Source of the DNA: Silene conica
Taxonomy: Eukaryota; Streptophyta; Magnoliopsida; Caryophyllales; Caryophyllaceae
Direction of reading: 5' to 3'
Assembly: GCA_029255685.2 (NCBI GenBank)
Contig: CM055317.2
Span: 71,165,460-71,229,459 of the forward strand
DNA length: 64,000 bases
The notes beneath the pieces are model-generated. The model had not been told where the DNA came from and searched no databases. It worked only from the letters and a program-made list of their open reading frames with translations. The position numbers were made by a program, and so were the translations under genes. Positions 1 to 10,715 of this stretch are shown one piece after another (position 1 is the first letter of the stretch; every line of letters begins with the position of its first letter).

Positions 1-1280
1 CTTGATCCAAGCAAGCAATTGACCTAGCAATTAACCTTGCTTGGGGATGGTCTTATAGATAGGTCCCTTGCATATTATGAGAAGAGAAATATATGTATTC
101 ATCTTATAATGAATATCCATTTTCAATGAAAAATTGAGATAAATTAAGGAGAATACATTTCACATGTGAACCTACAAATAAAAAGTGCCTCAAAAATTAG
201 AGGCACGCTTATGAAAGATGTATGATAGTTAGGGAACCAAATGGGTCACCTACTCTCTTCTTTTTAAGTGGTGGGTCTTTAAAACTTAGCTTAAATTCTC
301 ATTATATACAACCTCCATTGTCGATCAGTCAACCTCAATCATCTTCTTTTTAAGGTCCAGTATATGCACTATCAAGGCGGATCCAGGTCGTTGGATATGG
401 GTCTCAGACTCTCAGGACACCGTAAACAAGCTTCTTTTTCCGTATTTTTAATCAATTTTAGGTCTTTTTTTCTTTGCATCAGTAAAGAAAGGCTTCTTAC
501 ATAATGTCCACGCGACTCTCCGGATCAGACTTATTTATTACATTTTTAGAAAAAGGAATTAAACTACCGACAGGGCTGACACAAATGATAGGCCTCTTTG
601 GAGGACGATCTAATCTCTCGAATTGAGCGAGAATTTCTTTTCTCTTCCTTATCAACTGAGCTTTCGAGGAGTACATGCAACAAGACACACTTACGCCACG
701 AGGACGTAGAAATTTACTGGAGGGATATCTACTTGTAGAGAAAGTAGATAAATTGTGTCTCGGAGATTCATCCCCTTGGCTATGATATTTCTTGAAGGTA
801 GAAATTCTCATCCTTTTCAACCTGCAAGGGATATATGAGGTAGGGACGCGCGAGAGTTTTCCAAACAAAGAAATCTTGCTCTTCTTAGAACTGGCCGAAA
901 AATAAAAATCTGGTTAGCTTTTAGTTCAGGATAGGCCAAAGGGTAAGTAGACATGGTAGGTGTATCCTTCTTCAAAACTAGAGGCTCGGCAACCAAAGGA
1001 CTCTCTTAGGGCGCTTGAGTACTAAGAGAGAAGAAGTTGTCTCCACAGGAGGAGGTACTCAAGTTAGTATCACAACTGTAGGATTTCCTTGGACCACAAT
1101 CATTAGCTATATTATTGATGGCTTCTGCAGAGGGAGACATAACATCCTTTTGAACCCCCATTTTACGTTTTCGGGGTTTAGAAAGTCTCCTTCTCTTCTT
1201 CTTATCCTTCTTCTTACAAAACCCACTTGTACTTTTTCCTCCTTCATAGACTCAATACGACTAATCCGAATTGTTATAGT
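1..1280 (-). pseudogene. Possible 3' remains of the decayed TPR-protein gene
   Basis: Minus-strand sequence left of the solo LTR. It keeps coding-like stretches: about 1230-1010 reads as a Lys/Arg-rich block (KKKDKKKRRRLSKPRKRK) followed by an Asn/Ser-rich stretch, and 868-497 is open for 123 aa. Stops and frame changes separate the stretches. If the solo LTR (duplication tgaca) is ignored, this sequence directly continues the TPR-gene piece at 16080-15659. That linkage is inferred from the target-site duplication only, and I recognise no domain here. Bases 1-480 show nothing beyond a small GTGCCTC/GAGGCAC hairpin near 186-206. Confidence 0.3.
497..868 (-). CDS. Unrecognised 123-aa open stretch, possibly an exon remnant
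   Basis: A basic, Ser-rich 123-aa reading frame on the minus strand with no family I recognise (contains KRKEILAQFERLDRPPKRP). The frame stays open upstream past the first Met, through KKSKISLF, towards a possible splice acceptor (ttttcggccag) near 890. That would suit an internal exon better than a complete small gene. It may be the last piece of the disrupted TPR-protein gene on the same strand. Confidence 0.2.
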   Translation of the reverse strand: MFGKLSRVPTSYIPCRLKRMRISTFKKYHSQGDESPRHNLSTFSTSRYPSSKFLRPRGVSVSCCMYSSKAQLIRKRKEILAQFERLDRPPKRPIICVSPVGSLIPFSKNVINKSDPESRVDIM

Positions 1281-1697
1281 TGACATGTAACACCCCCATT
1301 TATTTAGGGGCCTGAACTAGGACTCCCCAGATAAGTAAGGGTGTTACCATCTCGGATTACCGAGGCAGTAGATACAAAGGAAAGAACATAGTACTTTATT
1401 GAACGTTAAACTCAAAACAAGTTCTTACAACTGTCTTCAAAACTGACTTAAAAGATAAAGTACAACTCTACAACTCATAACCAAAACAACTATGGTGATC
1501 TAGACTCTAGTCTGGTCCGGATCCAAGCTCTCTCTTCCCTTTAGCTCCCATAGTCTCAAGCACCTGTCAATCTGCTCCCCAATAAATTGGTTCAACACAG
1601 GTGATCACGAATACACAGGGTCAACCACAAGGTTGAGTAGAGAAAGTAAACAATCGAAACATTACTATAAATAGAAAGTCAATCATCTCCACTCCGA

Positions 1698-1838
1698 ATC
1701 ACAAGACCCAATATTCTCCACACCGTATCACAAGACCCATTATCTCCACACCAATCACAAGACCCAATATACTCCGCTCCTTATCACAAGACCCATTATC
1801 TCCACACCAATCACAAGACCCAATAATCGCCACACCGT
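1698..1838 (+). repeat. Minisatellite with alternating 29- and 27-bp units
   Basis: Five units, each beginning ATCACAAGACCCA, start at 1698, 1727, 1754, 1783 and 1810. Lengths alternate 29, 27, 29, 27, 29, because the odd units end differently (e.g. CACCGT) from the even ones (CACACCA). The real repeating unit may therefore be a 56-bp dimer. A degenerate partial copy precedes it. Confidence 0.8.
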
Positions 1839-2262
1839 ATCGCATCATAGAAATACGCAGTCAATTAATCACAATATAGCACCATTCATACAATAAGTTG
1901 TACATAATTAACATCAGATAATAATCAAATTACTCATCACTAGGTATATAGTATTTCCGCTACCTCGAATTGCAGGAGGACAAGTAGTCAACCAGAAAGG
2001 CTTGCTAGAAGTGTTCCACGCGGAACCGTCACCTAAACATGTATATGTAACGAATTAATAAATTTCCTGAATCCTCATAAGTCAACTTACACTTACTATA
2101 AATAGTAACCCTCTATAAGTGGAGAGTTTCCAAAAATAGAAACTTGCCCGAAATGGAAACTTTCTTAAATCATTAACTTCCCGACTCATAAACTTCAATT
2201 GATACAAAATAATAAATTATTACTTTTACTACCACAACTACCATAATAATAACATTAATAAT

Positions 2263-2325
<63 letters not shown>

Positions 2326-2350
2326 AATAATAATAATAATAATAATAATC
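2263..2350 (+). repeat. (AAC)n followed by (AAT)n microsatellite
   Basis: Uninterrupted AAC triplets run to about 2323, then AAT triplets to about 2350, inside the solo LTR. Long Val, Cys or Tyr runs in translations across it are artefacts of the repeat. Confidence 0.95.
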
Positions 2351-2875
2351 CACACGAAAACACCACCAAACGAGATAGACCAGCCGCGAAAACAGGCCCC
2401 ATCCCCACCGTGTAACACCTCCCTTACCACCACGACCACTGTGACCAGGACCCACTAGCGCGCCCTTCCACACCGACCACCAGCCACCCCTTCGACGAGC
2501 TCCGACGAGGAGGACAAAGGTCCCAAACAAACACGGTTCCTCACCCAACCTCCTCAAACTGCCTGTACTAAACCCTCTGTCGACACCAGTACCATGTCTG
2601 ACACAAGCCGAGACCACCACCCATAACGCTTCTGGCACCGGACCAATAACCAGCGGTGGTACCACCGTGTCGACCTCCCCCGAGTCAACGGTGGTACCAC
2701 TCCCAAATTCTCCCCTGAACACGCATAAACAGCGACTGACACGAGCAGGGGAAACGAATCCCCCTTTCAACACCACCACCACCGACTATACCCGACGTGA
2801 CCTCCACCACAAGAGTACCCCAAAGACCACCAGTAAAGAAAAAGTTAACCAAGGTTAAGACAAGGACGCACCACC

Positions 2876-4175
2876 TGATACGTGCCTATTTTATGCATTT
2901 TATTTACTCTTTTGGCACGTATTTTCTTACACTTTCGTAACTTTTTAGTTGCTTTTTCTCCCATATTGTCTACTTTGGTATTTCTGTGTTTTGTATGTAG
3001 GAATACGCGGAAGTAAGCAAAACCAAGCCTTATTTGCCTTTAGGAAGCTGTTTTTGGAGCAGTAATTCGGATGGTGCATTCAAGTATAATTATCGGGCCG
3101 GATCAAAGCTAGAAAAAAAGAGAAGCGGTCGACCGACCATCGAAACAGGTCGACCGACCGATGTCAATTACGTAATCGGCCCAGTTCTCCACGGAAGCCC
3201 AAATTCGCAGAAAATAAGTCCGCATTGGCAGAACCGGTCGACCGACCGAGAAAACAGGTCGACCGACCAGACCCTGTTTCGAGACTTCCGTTTTGTTTTC
3301 TGATTTCCTAATCTTGTAATATTTCTTATTTAAGGAGATCAAAACTCTTCTATTAAAAAAAGGAGTTTTTCAGCAATTTTCTACCCTAGTAATTTTACCA
3401 AGTACTCTATGTTTGAAGGCTCCATTGTTAGAATGTTGTTACAAAGCTTTCATCTTTATTCTTAGGATTTCCATTCAAATTGTAAGTTTGTTTTAATTAA
3501 TCTTTCCTTTAATTCAATCTTGTTGTTCATCTTGTTGTTATTTCTTATTTCATGCTTACTCTTTTATTATCATCTTTGATTATGTTCATCTCTTTAATAT
3601 TCTTGGTAATTGTTAGTTCCATGATGAAAAGTATGCATAGCTAATTCTTGTGATTAGGAACTAGGGGAACCATGTAAAGACTTGACTTTGATAGGTTTGA
3701 TGATTAAATTACCAATCCCCCATCGTTGTTGGTGAACTAATCCTTGGGATTGAAAGATTATTAGGATTAGTTTAACAACAACTTTGGGATTGCCCTTGAA
3801 CGAAAGTTTAGTGCTTTTGTAGGAACCCTAAGACCGTAAGGATTGGGTAGAATATTGACCTAAAGGTTTATTCTTTGTTCCTTAGGATTGTGTTATTTGA
3901 TTATTCTTACCCTTCATTGACTTGTTTTGACCATGGGGAACCAAAGTTCCTAATCCCCTTTTTATCTTATTTTAATTTTCTTGTTAGTTTGTCACCTTAG
4001 TTGTTAGTTTAAATCCCAATTCAAAACCCTTTTTTTTGATTACTTGCAATAGACTTTAAATTCACAAACATAATTAACCTTGTCTCTCTGTGGTTCGACC
4101 CTTGACTTATCCTATCTGAGTTTAAGCTGAGGTTTTATAAATCTTATCTTTGGCACCCCTCAACGACGGGTGTCA
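2876..4175 (+). repeat. 5' LTR of the Athila element
   Basis: 1300 bp, TGATACGTGCC...GGGTGTCA, matching 13897-15196 with a constant offset of 11,021 and one visible mismatch near 2952. It contains two pairs of the phased 12-mer. Confidence 0.95.
3127..3268 (+). repeat. Two phased GGTCGACCGACC pairs in the 5' LTR
   Basis: Copies start at 3127 and 3148, and at 3236 and 3257. Each pair is 21 bp start to start with a 9-bp spacer (atcgaaaca and gagaaaaca). Confidence 0.95.
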
Positions 4176-4180
4176 AATTT

Positions 4181-4198
4181 TGGCGCCGTTGCCGGGGA
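4181..4198 (+). other. Primer-binding site of the Athila element
   Basis: TGGCGCCGTTGCCGGGGA lies 5 bp after the 5' LTR. This is the usual Athila primer-binding site, complementary to a tRNA 3' end (tRNA-Asp in described Athila elements). Confidence 0.85.
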
Positions 4199-4338
4199 GA
4201 CGGTATAATTCTGTTTGTTAATTTTTAGTTTATTTTTCTTGTCTTAAGGAACTTAGGTTCCTTAAGACCGTTCTTACCTTTTCTTCTAGTGCTATTTAGA
4301 AGACAGGTTTTTGAGAGGAAGACTTGAGTACTCTCTTT

Positions 4339-7300
4339 ATGGACTCCATTTATAGCTACCTACAGCCGAAGCCTAAAGATTTACCGAAAGGATTCGCCTT
4401 GCCTAAACCCACCACTGGCTCCTTTGAACTCCGCCCGACTCATATTAACTTGGTGGAGCAGAGTCAATTTTCTGGTCTACCTGATGAAGATCCAATAAAG
4501 CACGTTACAACCTTCACAGATTATTGTTGTTTCATACCCCTACCTGAAGGGGTAACTAGAGATGAGGTGCTGGCAACTCTGTTCTTATTCTCCTTAAAAG
4601 GAGACGCGCAAGAATGGTACCGGGACCTTAAAAAGACAAGTGAAGGGATTACAGATTGGACCGCCTTGGCCTTGGCTTTTTACAAGAAATACTTCCCTCT
4701 TGCAAAAGCTGAGGACTTGAGAAACCAAATCCGTAACTTTCAGCAGGGGCCTGATGAAGGATTTTGTGAAGCATGGGATCGATTCAAGAAATTGGTCCGT
4801 TCCATCCCTCACCATAACCTTCCACAATGGGACCTGTGTAACTGCTTTTACAACTCTCTTTACGATGACTATAAGATGATTCTTGATGTGGCCGCCAATG
4901 GAAGATTCCAGAACAACACCGATCATATGAAGGGTTGGCAAACCATTGAAGACATGGCGGCGCATAAGGCTAATTTTAAAGGTTCATGTGGGAATTCAAG
5001 AAGGCTGAATGTAGAGATGAATAGAGTGATGGCTCTTGAGACAACAGTTGAAGCCCGTTTTGAAAAGCTTGAGGCAACCCAGCTAAAGCTTGAAAGTGCG
5101 AACCTAGTTACTACGGTCGACAACACGGGAGAAATTGAGAGATTAAGAGCCCTTGTTGATGCCTTAACCACGACAGTTTTTAAGATGAATGAGGCTCACT
5201 GCACTTCCACGAAGATTTTTGAGGAACACTTGATAAACATAGCCAACCAAAGAAAAAGCTCTCCACCTAGTTCTGAGGGACCCATGGAGACGCTGAATGC
5301 CATAAATTTAAGGAGTGGCCGTGTTTGTGAAGATTCAACTCAAGAGGATGATCCAGCCGAAATTCCAAGTCAAGAATCCGATCCCGTCAAAAGAACAGGA
5401 GGTCGACCGACCACTTCTGTAAGTCGACCGACCATTGTTCCTGACGTGAGATCAGATTCTGAAAAAGAAAAAAAATCGGATTTTGCAGACTCTGGTCGAC
5501 CGACCACTAATACTGGTCGACCGACCGACGCTTCTGAGCAGAGTGCCGTTTTGACTCCGGAATCGCTGGACCCTTCCCTCATTCAAGGCCTTACTGAAAT
5601 TTTACAGCTGAAAAAGCCAAAGGTTGCTGATCCTATGGCTAAAGTCACCATTCCTTATCCTGAAAGACTGAAAAATTCAAAGGAAGATAAGAAATTTGGT
5701 AAGTTCTTAGAGATGGTGAAGAACCTTGAGGTAACCATCCCTTTCACTGACTTAATTACCCAGGTACCTTCTTATGCTAAATTCATGAAAGATATTTTAA
5801 GTCGTAAGAGGAATTTTCAGGACGACGGTGCTGTTGCTTTTGTGGAAGAATGTTATGTTCTTTCACAAAATAATATAGCACCCAAGTTGAAAGACCCAGG
5901 TAGTTTTTCCATCCCTTGTACCATAGGTAATCATTTAATAGGGAAAGCCCTTTGTGATCTAGGGGCTAGTGTCAGTGTCATACCTTATTCTGTATGTGAA
6001 AGACTTGGTTTAGGTAGACTTAAGGTATCCAATATTACTGTACAGATGGCTGATAGATCAACCCAAAGACCACTAGGGGTCTTGGAGGATGTCCCAGTAA
6101 AAGTGGGAAAGTTCTTTATTCCTGTGGATTTCGTTGTTTTAGACATTGCTGAGGATAGTCGAATACCTATTATTTTAGGTAGACCTTTTTTACACACAGC
6201 TGGAGCTGTGATAGATGTCAAACGCGGGACCATTACCTTAGAAATTGGGGATGACTCTATCGAGTTTAGTCTTGCCCATAAAGCAACTATTCCTACTGAT
6301 GATACTTGTTGTTCCATTGATATTGTAGACAGGAATGTTATCCTTAATTGGAGGGAATCCCTGACCAAGGATCCCTTAGATGATCTGACAGTTTTGGATA
6401 AGTGTGCAGGTAATCCAGCTGAAGATGCTGAAAAGCTGGATTTGATAGAAGAAGAGGAAGAGGAATATGAGCTCACTGAAGAAGATGGTGAGAAGCTCAT
6501 AAGCCTAGCCAATACAAGCCTGGTAAACATATGCTATTCTATAAATGCTAATTCTATTCAGGCAGTTGAGGTAAAAGCACCAGAGCGTAAGCCACTTCCT
6601 CCTAATCTTAAGTATGTTTTTCTAGATGATACTGAGCAATATCCTGCAATTGTTAGCTCTAAACTTAGTCCTGACCAACTTTCTGCCTTAATGACTGTCC
6701 TTAAAAGGAATAGAAAAGCTCTAGGTTATTCTTTGGATGATATTAAGGGCATAAGCCCTGATGTTTGTATGCACAGAATAGATTTAGAGGAAGGGCATAA
6801 GCCTTATAGACAAGGACAGCGTAAATTGAACCCTAAGATGCAGGATGTAGTTATGGCTGAGGTTATGAAGCTTCTTGATGCAGGTATTATCTATCCAGTT
6901 GGCAACTCTAAGTGGGTTAGCCCAGTTCAGGTGGTTCCTAAGAAAGGAGGGACCACAGTGGTTAAAAATGATAAAGATGAGTTAATACCAACTAGAGTTG
7001 TGACTGGGTGGCGGATGTGCATTGATTATAGACAGTTAAATGCCGCCACCAAGAAAGACCATTTCCCCCTTCCTTTTGTTGACCAAATGACTGAAAGATT
7101 GGCTTCTAATAAATTCTTCTGTTTTCTAGATGGTTATTCAGGTTTCTTCCAGATTCCCATCCATCCTGATGATCAGAGTAAGACTACTTTTACATGTCCA
7201 CAGGGTGTTTTTGCTTATCGCAGGATGCCTTTTGGGTTATGCAATGCTCCTGCTACTTTTCAAAGGTGTATGATGGGTATTTTTTCAGACTTTATAGAAA

Positions 7301-9486
7301 ACATTATGGAAGTATTTATGGATGATTTCTCTGTTTACGGTAATGCTTTTGATCAATGCTTAGCTAATCTTGATAAAGTCTTGCAGCGATGTATTGATGT
7401 AAACCTTGTCTTAAATTGGGAGAAGTGTCATTTTATGGTTACTGAAGGGGTAGTTTTAGGGCATCTAATTTCAGATAAAGGTATACATGTTGATAAAGCA
7501 AAGGTGCAAGTGATTGAGCAATTACCCCCTCCTATTAATGTCAAAGGGGTGAGAAGTTTCTTAGGGCACGCAGGTTTTTACAGGCGTTTCATTAAGGACT
7601 TCTCTAAAATTGCTAAACCACTTACACAATTGCTTCTTAAGGACGCAATCTTTGAGTTTTCTGATGAATGCCTTTCAGCTTTTAACAGGTTGAAGGAAGC
7701 TTTGGTCTCAGCACCAATCATCCAGCCACCAGATTGGGATCTCCCATTCGAGATCATGTGCGATGCTAGTGATTATGCTCTGGGTGCTGTGCTTGGTCAA
7801 AGGAAGAACAAGGCTCTTAATGCTATTTATTATGCGAGCCGCACCCTGGATGAGACTCAAGTCAACTATTTCACCACAGAGAAAGAGATGCTAGCTGTCA
7901 TATTTGCCTTAGAAAAATTTAGATCATATTTAGTAGGTAATAAGGTAATTGTTTATACTGACCATGCAGCTTTAAAAGGTCTTTTTCAAAAGAAGGATTC
8001 AAAGCCAAGGCTTTTAAGGTGGATCCTCCTTCTTCAAGAGTTTGACATTGAGATCAGGGACAAGAAAGGCGCGGAAAACGTGGTAGCTGACCATTTATCT
8101 CGCCTGCAGCTGACTGATGGGGAAGATTCTTTACCTATTGATGATTCGTTTCCTGATGAAAGTTTGTTTATCATTAATAGTTCAGGTTCTTATCCCCCCC
8201 CTTGGTATGCTGATTTTGCTAATTTTGCTGTTACAGGTAAAATCCCTCCTGAGTTGTCTTGGCAACAAAAGAAGAGATTTATGTTTGATGCAAGACACTA
8301 TTTTTGGGATGACCCTTACGTTTTTAAAGAGTGCGGAGATGGACTTATCCGGAGATGCGTCCCCCAATGGGAGGTGAAGGACATTCTGGAAGCATGTCAC
8401 TCTTCTGCATATGGTGGTCACCACGGTCCATCTAGGACCGTGGCCAAGGTATTACAGTCTGGTTTTTATTGGCCTACTTTACATGCTGATTGTAGAAATT
8501 TTGTAGGTAACTGTGATGTCTGTCAAAGGACTGGGAATGTCTCAAAAAGACATGAGATGCCACAAGTAGGTATTTTAGAGGTAGAGATTTTTGATGTTTG
8601 GGGCATTGATTATCAAGGACCTTTTCCCAGTAGTCAAGGTAACAGGTATATTCTTGTAGCTGTTGATTATGTGTCTAAGTGGGTAGAAGCCATTGCTACT
8701 CCCCATTGTGATGCAAAAGCTGTTATTAAGATGTTTAAAAAAATCATATTTCCTCGTTTTGGTGTCCCTAGGGTTGTCATAAGTGATGGAGGTATGCATT
8801 TTAAGGAGAAACGCTTAGGTGACTTGTTAAATAAATTCGGTGTCCAACATCGTAGGGGTTTAGCTTATCACCGTCAGACTAGTGGTCAAGTTGAGATCTC
8901 TAATAGAGAACTCAAGGAGACCCTAGCCAAGGTAGTTTCTAAGTCTAGGAAAGTTTGGAGCCTAAAACTTGATGATGTTTTATGGGCCTATAGAACCGCG
9001 TTCAAAACTCCAATAGGAATGTCACCATTCAGATTGATTTATGGTAAAACTTGTCATTTACCAGTTGAGTTAGAACGTAAGTCTTGGTGGGCTATATGTG
9101 ATCTTAATTTAGACCCTAATCTTTCCCGCGAGAAACGTTTATTGCAGCTAAATGAGCTAGAAGAATTCAGGTTGTTATCCTATGACAATGCCAGGATCTA
9201 CAAAGAGAAAACAAAGCGCTGGCATGACAAGAGAATCATTAGACGTGACTTTCAGGTAGGTGATAGGGTACTGCTTTTTAATGCTCGTATTCGTCTTTTT
9301 CCTGGTAAACTGAAATCCAGGTGGAGCGGACCCTACACCGTCACAGCTGTCTCAAAATTCGGGTCAATCGAATTAGAAACCTCATCTGGTGAGAGGTTCA
9401 AAGTCAATGGCCAATATGTGAAGCACTTCCGAGGAGAAAATGAGTATGTCGGAAAAGTCGAAGTTTCTTACTTTGACCCTTTTTAG
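4339..9486 (+). CDS. Athila gag-pol polyprotein
   Basis: One open frame of about 1715 aa from the first ATG at 4339. It encodes the element's capsid-like gag and its replication enzymes. In order: a gag domain (EWYRDLKK to the LYDDYK region, about residues 90-190 counted from 4324); a hydrophilic linker that contains four in-frame copies of the 12-mer, read as GRPT/SRPT; an aspartic protease around LCDLGAS (about 542); reverse transcriptase with FMDD at about 998-1001; RNase H beginning near [15 protein letters not shown] (about 1141); and an integrase with an HHCC zinc region (about 1358-1405) and rve core motifs GIDYQGPF and ISDGG. Gag and pol are fused in one frame, as is common in Athila elements. 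No break is seen. The exact start is uncertain because the frame is also open just upstream of 4339. Confidence 0.93.
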   Translation: MDSIYSYLQPKPKDLPKGFALPKPTTGSFELRPTHINLVEQSQFSGLPDEDPIKHVTTFTDYCCFIPLPEGVTRDEVLATLFLFSLKGDAQEWYRDLKKTSEGITDWTALALAFYKKYFPLAKAEDLRNQIRNFQQGPDEGFCEAWDRFKKLVRSIPHHNLPQWDLCNCFYNSLYDDYKMILDVAANGRFQNNTDHMKGWQTIEDMAAHKANFKGSCGNSRRLNVEMNRVMALETTVEARFEKLEATQLKLESANLVTTVDNTGEIERLRALVDALTTTVFKMNEAHCTSTKIFEEHLINIANQRKSSPPSSEGPMETLNAINLRSGRVCEDSTQEDDPAEIPSQESDPVKRTGGRPTTSVSRPTIVPDVRSDSEKEKKSDFADSGRPTTNTGRPTDASEQSAVLTPESLDPSLIQGLTEILQLKKPKVADPMAKVTIPYPERLKNSKEDKKFGKFLEMVKNLEVTIPFTDLITQVPSYAKFMKDILSRKRNFQDDGAVAFVEECYVLSQNNIAPKLKDPGSFSIPCTIGNHLIGKALCDLGASVSVIPYSVCERLGLGRLKVSNITVQMADRSTQRPLGVLEDVPVKVGKFFIPVDFVVLDIAEDSRIPIILGRPFLHTAGAVIDVKRGTITLEIGDDSIEFSLAHKATIPTDDTCCSIDIVDRNVILNWRESLTKDPLDDLTVLDKCAGNPAEDAEKLDLIEEEEEEYELTEEDGEKLISLANTSLVNICYSINANSIQAVEVKAPERKPLPPNLKYVFLDDTEQYPAIVSSKLSPDQLSALMTVLKRNRKALGYSLDDIKGISPDVCMHRIDLEEGHKPYRQGQRKLNPKMQDVVMAEVMKLLDAGIIYPVGNSKWVSPVQVVPKKGGTTVVKNDKDELIPTRVVTGWRMCIDYRQLNAATKKDHFPLPFVDQMTERLASNKFFCFLDGYSGFFQIPIHPDDQSKTTFTCPQGVFAYRRMPFGLCNAPATFQRCMMGIFSDFIENIMEVFMDDFSVYGNAFDQCLANLDKVLQRCIDVNLVLNWEKCHFMVTEGVVLGHLISDKGIHVDKAKVQVIEQLPPPINVKGVRSFLGHAGFYRRFIKDFSKIAKPLTQLLLKDAIFEFSDECLSAFNRLKEALVSAPIIQPPDWDLPFEIMCDASDYALGAVLGQRKNKALNAIYYASRTLDETQVNYFTTEKEMLAVIFALEKFRSYLVGNKVIVYTDHAALKGLFQKKDSKPRLLRWILLLQEFDIEIRDKKGAENVVADHLSRLQLTDGEDSLPIDDSFPDESLFIINSSGSYPPPWYADFANFAVTGKIPPELSWQQKKRFMFDARHYFWDDPYVFKECGDGLIRRCVPQWEVKDILEACHSSAYGGHHGPSRTVAKVLQSGFYWPTLHADCRNFVGNCDVCQRTGNVSKRHEMPQVGILEVEIFDVWGIDYQGPFPSSQGNRYILVAVDYVSKWVEAIATPHCDAKAVIKMFKKIIFPRFGVPRVVISDGGMHFKEKRLGDLLNKFGVQHRRGLAYHRQTSGQVEISNRELKETLAKVVSKSRKVWSLKLDDVLWAYRTAFKTPIGMSPFRLIYGKTCHLPVELERKSWWAICDLNLDPNLSREKRLLQLNELEEFRLLSYDNARIYKEKTKRWHDKRIIRRDFQVGDRVLLFNARIRLFPGKLKSRWSGPYTVTAVSKFGSIELETSSGERFKVNGQYVKHFRGENEYVGKVEVSYFDPF
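5401..5526 (+). repeat. Two phased 12-mer pairs inside the gag-pol frame
   Basis: Copies start at 5401 and 5422 (the second AGTCGACCGACC), and at 5494 and 5515. Both pairs have 21-bp phase, so they stay in frame and encode GRPT/SRPT tetrapeptides seven residues apart in the linker between gag and protease. Confidence 0.95.
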
Positions 9487-9665
9487 GATGCTCCTTAGAA
9501 GGTAAAAGGTCGTGCGGGACCTCTTAAACCAGCGCTACACGGGAGGCAACCCATGCTTTAGTTTTAAATTTACGTTTTTTCCTTCTTATTTTTCGTTTTA
9601 TCCTCAGATGGAAATTGAAATCACTGCAGAAAAAGAAAAAAAAAATCGGTATTAATCAGTACAGT

Positions 9666-9798
9666 GGTCGACCGACCGACTTTTCTGGTCGACCGACCAG
9701 ACTGACAGCTTTTTGAATTTTTTCTGACATAGTAAGTAAAATCGCAGAGCAGGTAAAAGTACAGTGGTCGACCGACCAGCTTTTCTGGTCGACCGACC
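9666..9798 (+). repeat. Two phased 12-mer pairs after gag-pol
   Basis: Copies start at 9666 and 9687, and at 9766 and 9787, both 21 bp apart. Each pair follows the same word agtacagt and ends its spacer with cttttct, so the two pairs look like a local duplication of a larger unit. Confidence 0.93.
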
Positions 9799-10273
9799 AT
9801 GATTTTTTTTACGGTTTTATCTTTTCAGAATCAACGTCATGGGTTTGTTGTGTTTTGAACATAAAATTATTGCTTTGACCTATTCATTCTACCAGCACTC
9901 CCTCTCTCTCATAAAACCCTAAAAACTATTCACCCTTCTTCCTCCTCCACCATTTTACTTACTCTCTTTTTAGCTTCCATCCTCAAGGTATGTGTTTCCT
10001 CCATTTTCTTTCTCTTTTTTTTTTTAGTTTTTACCTTCTTATTTTCGTTTTAGGTAGTATGAGTTTATTTTTTTAAAGTTTAATTTTGCTCTTAATTCCG
10101 TTTTCATGCTTGTTTATGTGTTTTTATGTTAGTTTTTTTCCTTCTTCTTGAGTTTATATGCTTAGATCTGAAAATTTTGGGTGATTTTGTGCTAATTAGG
10201 ATAGTTTAATTCTTCCTTACAATTTTTATGCCTTTTTCCGCGCGAAATTCAAACCCGACGCCATCACTGTTAC

Positions 10274-10602
10274 GGTCGGTCGACCGGAATCGGAGGTCGG
10301 CCGACCGAAATTTGAATTTCTGGGTTTTTAAATTTTGCAGATCTGGGTTTCTTTTCTGACAAAGGTCGGTCGACCGACCGGAAATTGAGGTCGGCCGACC
10401 AGAGTCGCGTTTTCCTGAGTTTAATTGTTGAACAGTTTCTGATTTTTCTCGTAATCTGGTCGACCGACCTGTTTTTACGGTCGACCGACCATACCTGCGT
10501 TTTTCATGATTTTTTTCAGTTTCTGATTTCTCCGTACAGCAGAAAAATACAGACCATCTTGAGAAATCTGGTCGACCGACTGGCTCCTGTAGTCAGCCGA
10601 CC
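10274..10602 (+). repeat. Cluster of four phased 12-mer pairs before the env-like frame
   Basis: Starts: 10274/10295 (inverted form GGTCGGTCGACC, then GGTCGGCCGACC), 10368/10389, 10458/10479, and 10570/10591 (GGTCGACCGACT, AGTCAGCCGACC). All four pairs keep 21 bp. At 10364-10379 the motif extends to the perfect 16-bp palindrome GGTCGGTCGACCGACC. Confidence 0.92.
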
Positions 10603-10715
10603 AGAGCTGTGGCAAAATTTCCGTTTTTTGCAATTTTTCGTGCCTAATTTTGTTAAAGCAATGTTTTCTTATGCTCATAAGACTTATATTTTTAATTGAA
10701 CTTTGCAGCTTTACG

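Larger units (their letters stand above)
9487..10715 (+). other. Athila spacer between gag-pol and the env-like frame
   Basis: 1.2 kb with no supported gene. It carries pyrimidine tracts, an A-rich stretch, and six pairs of the phased 12-mer. A splice-acceptor-like ctttgcag (10701-10708) lies just before the env-like ATG. Athila and related elements are known to express their second frame from a spliced RNA. Confidence 0.6.

Noticed and set aside
2255-2782. 175-aa minus-strand frame with long Tyr/Cys runs
   Set aside because: Driven by the AAC/AAT microsatellite inside the solo LTR; no family features.
3034-3303. 89-aa frame in the LTR, repeated at 14055-14324
   Set aside because: Lies wholly within the LTRs and is conserved only because the LTRs are identical; its RSTD/GRPT words come from the 12-mer pairs.
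5401-5526. GRPT repeats as a protein-level motif only
   Set aside because: The same DNA words occur with the same 21-bp phase in untranslated DNA, so the signal is in the DNA rather than in the peptide.
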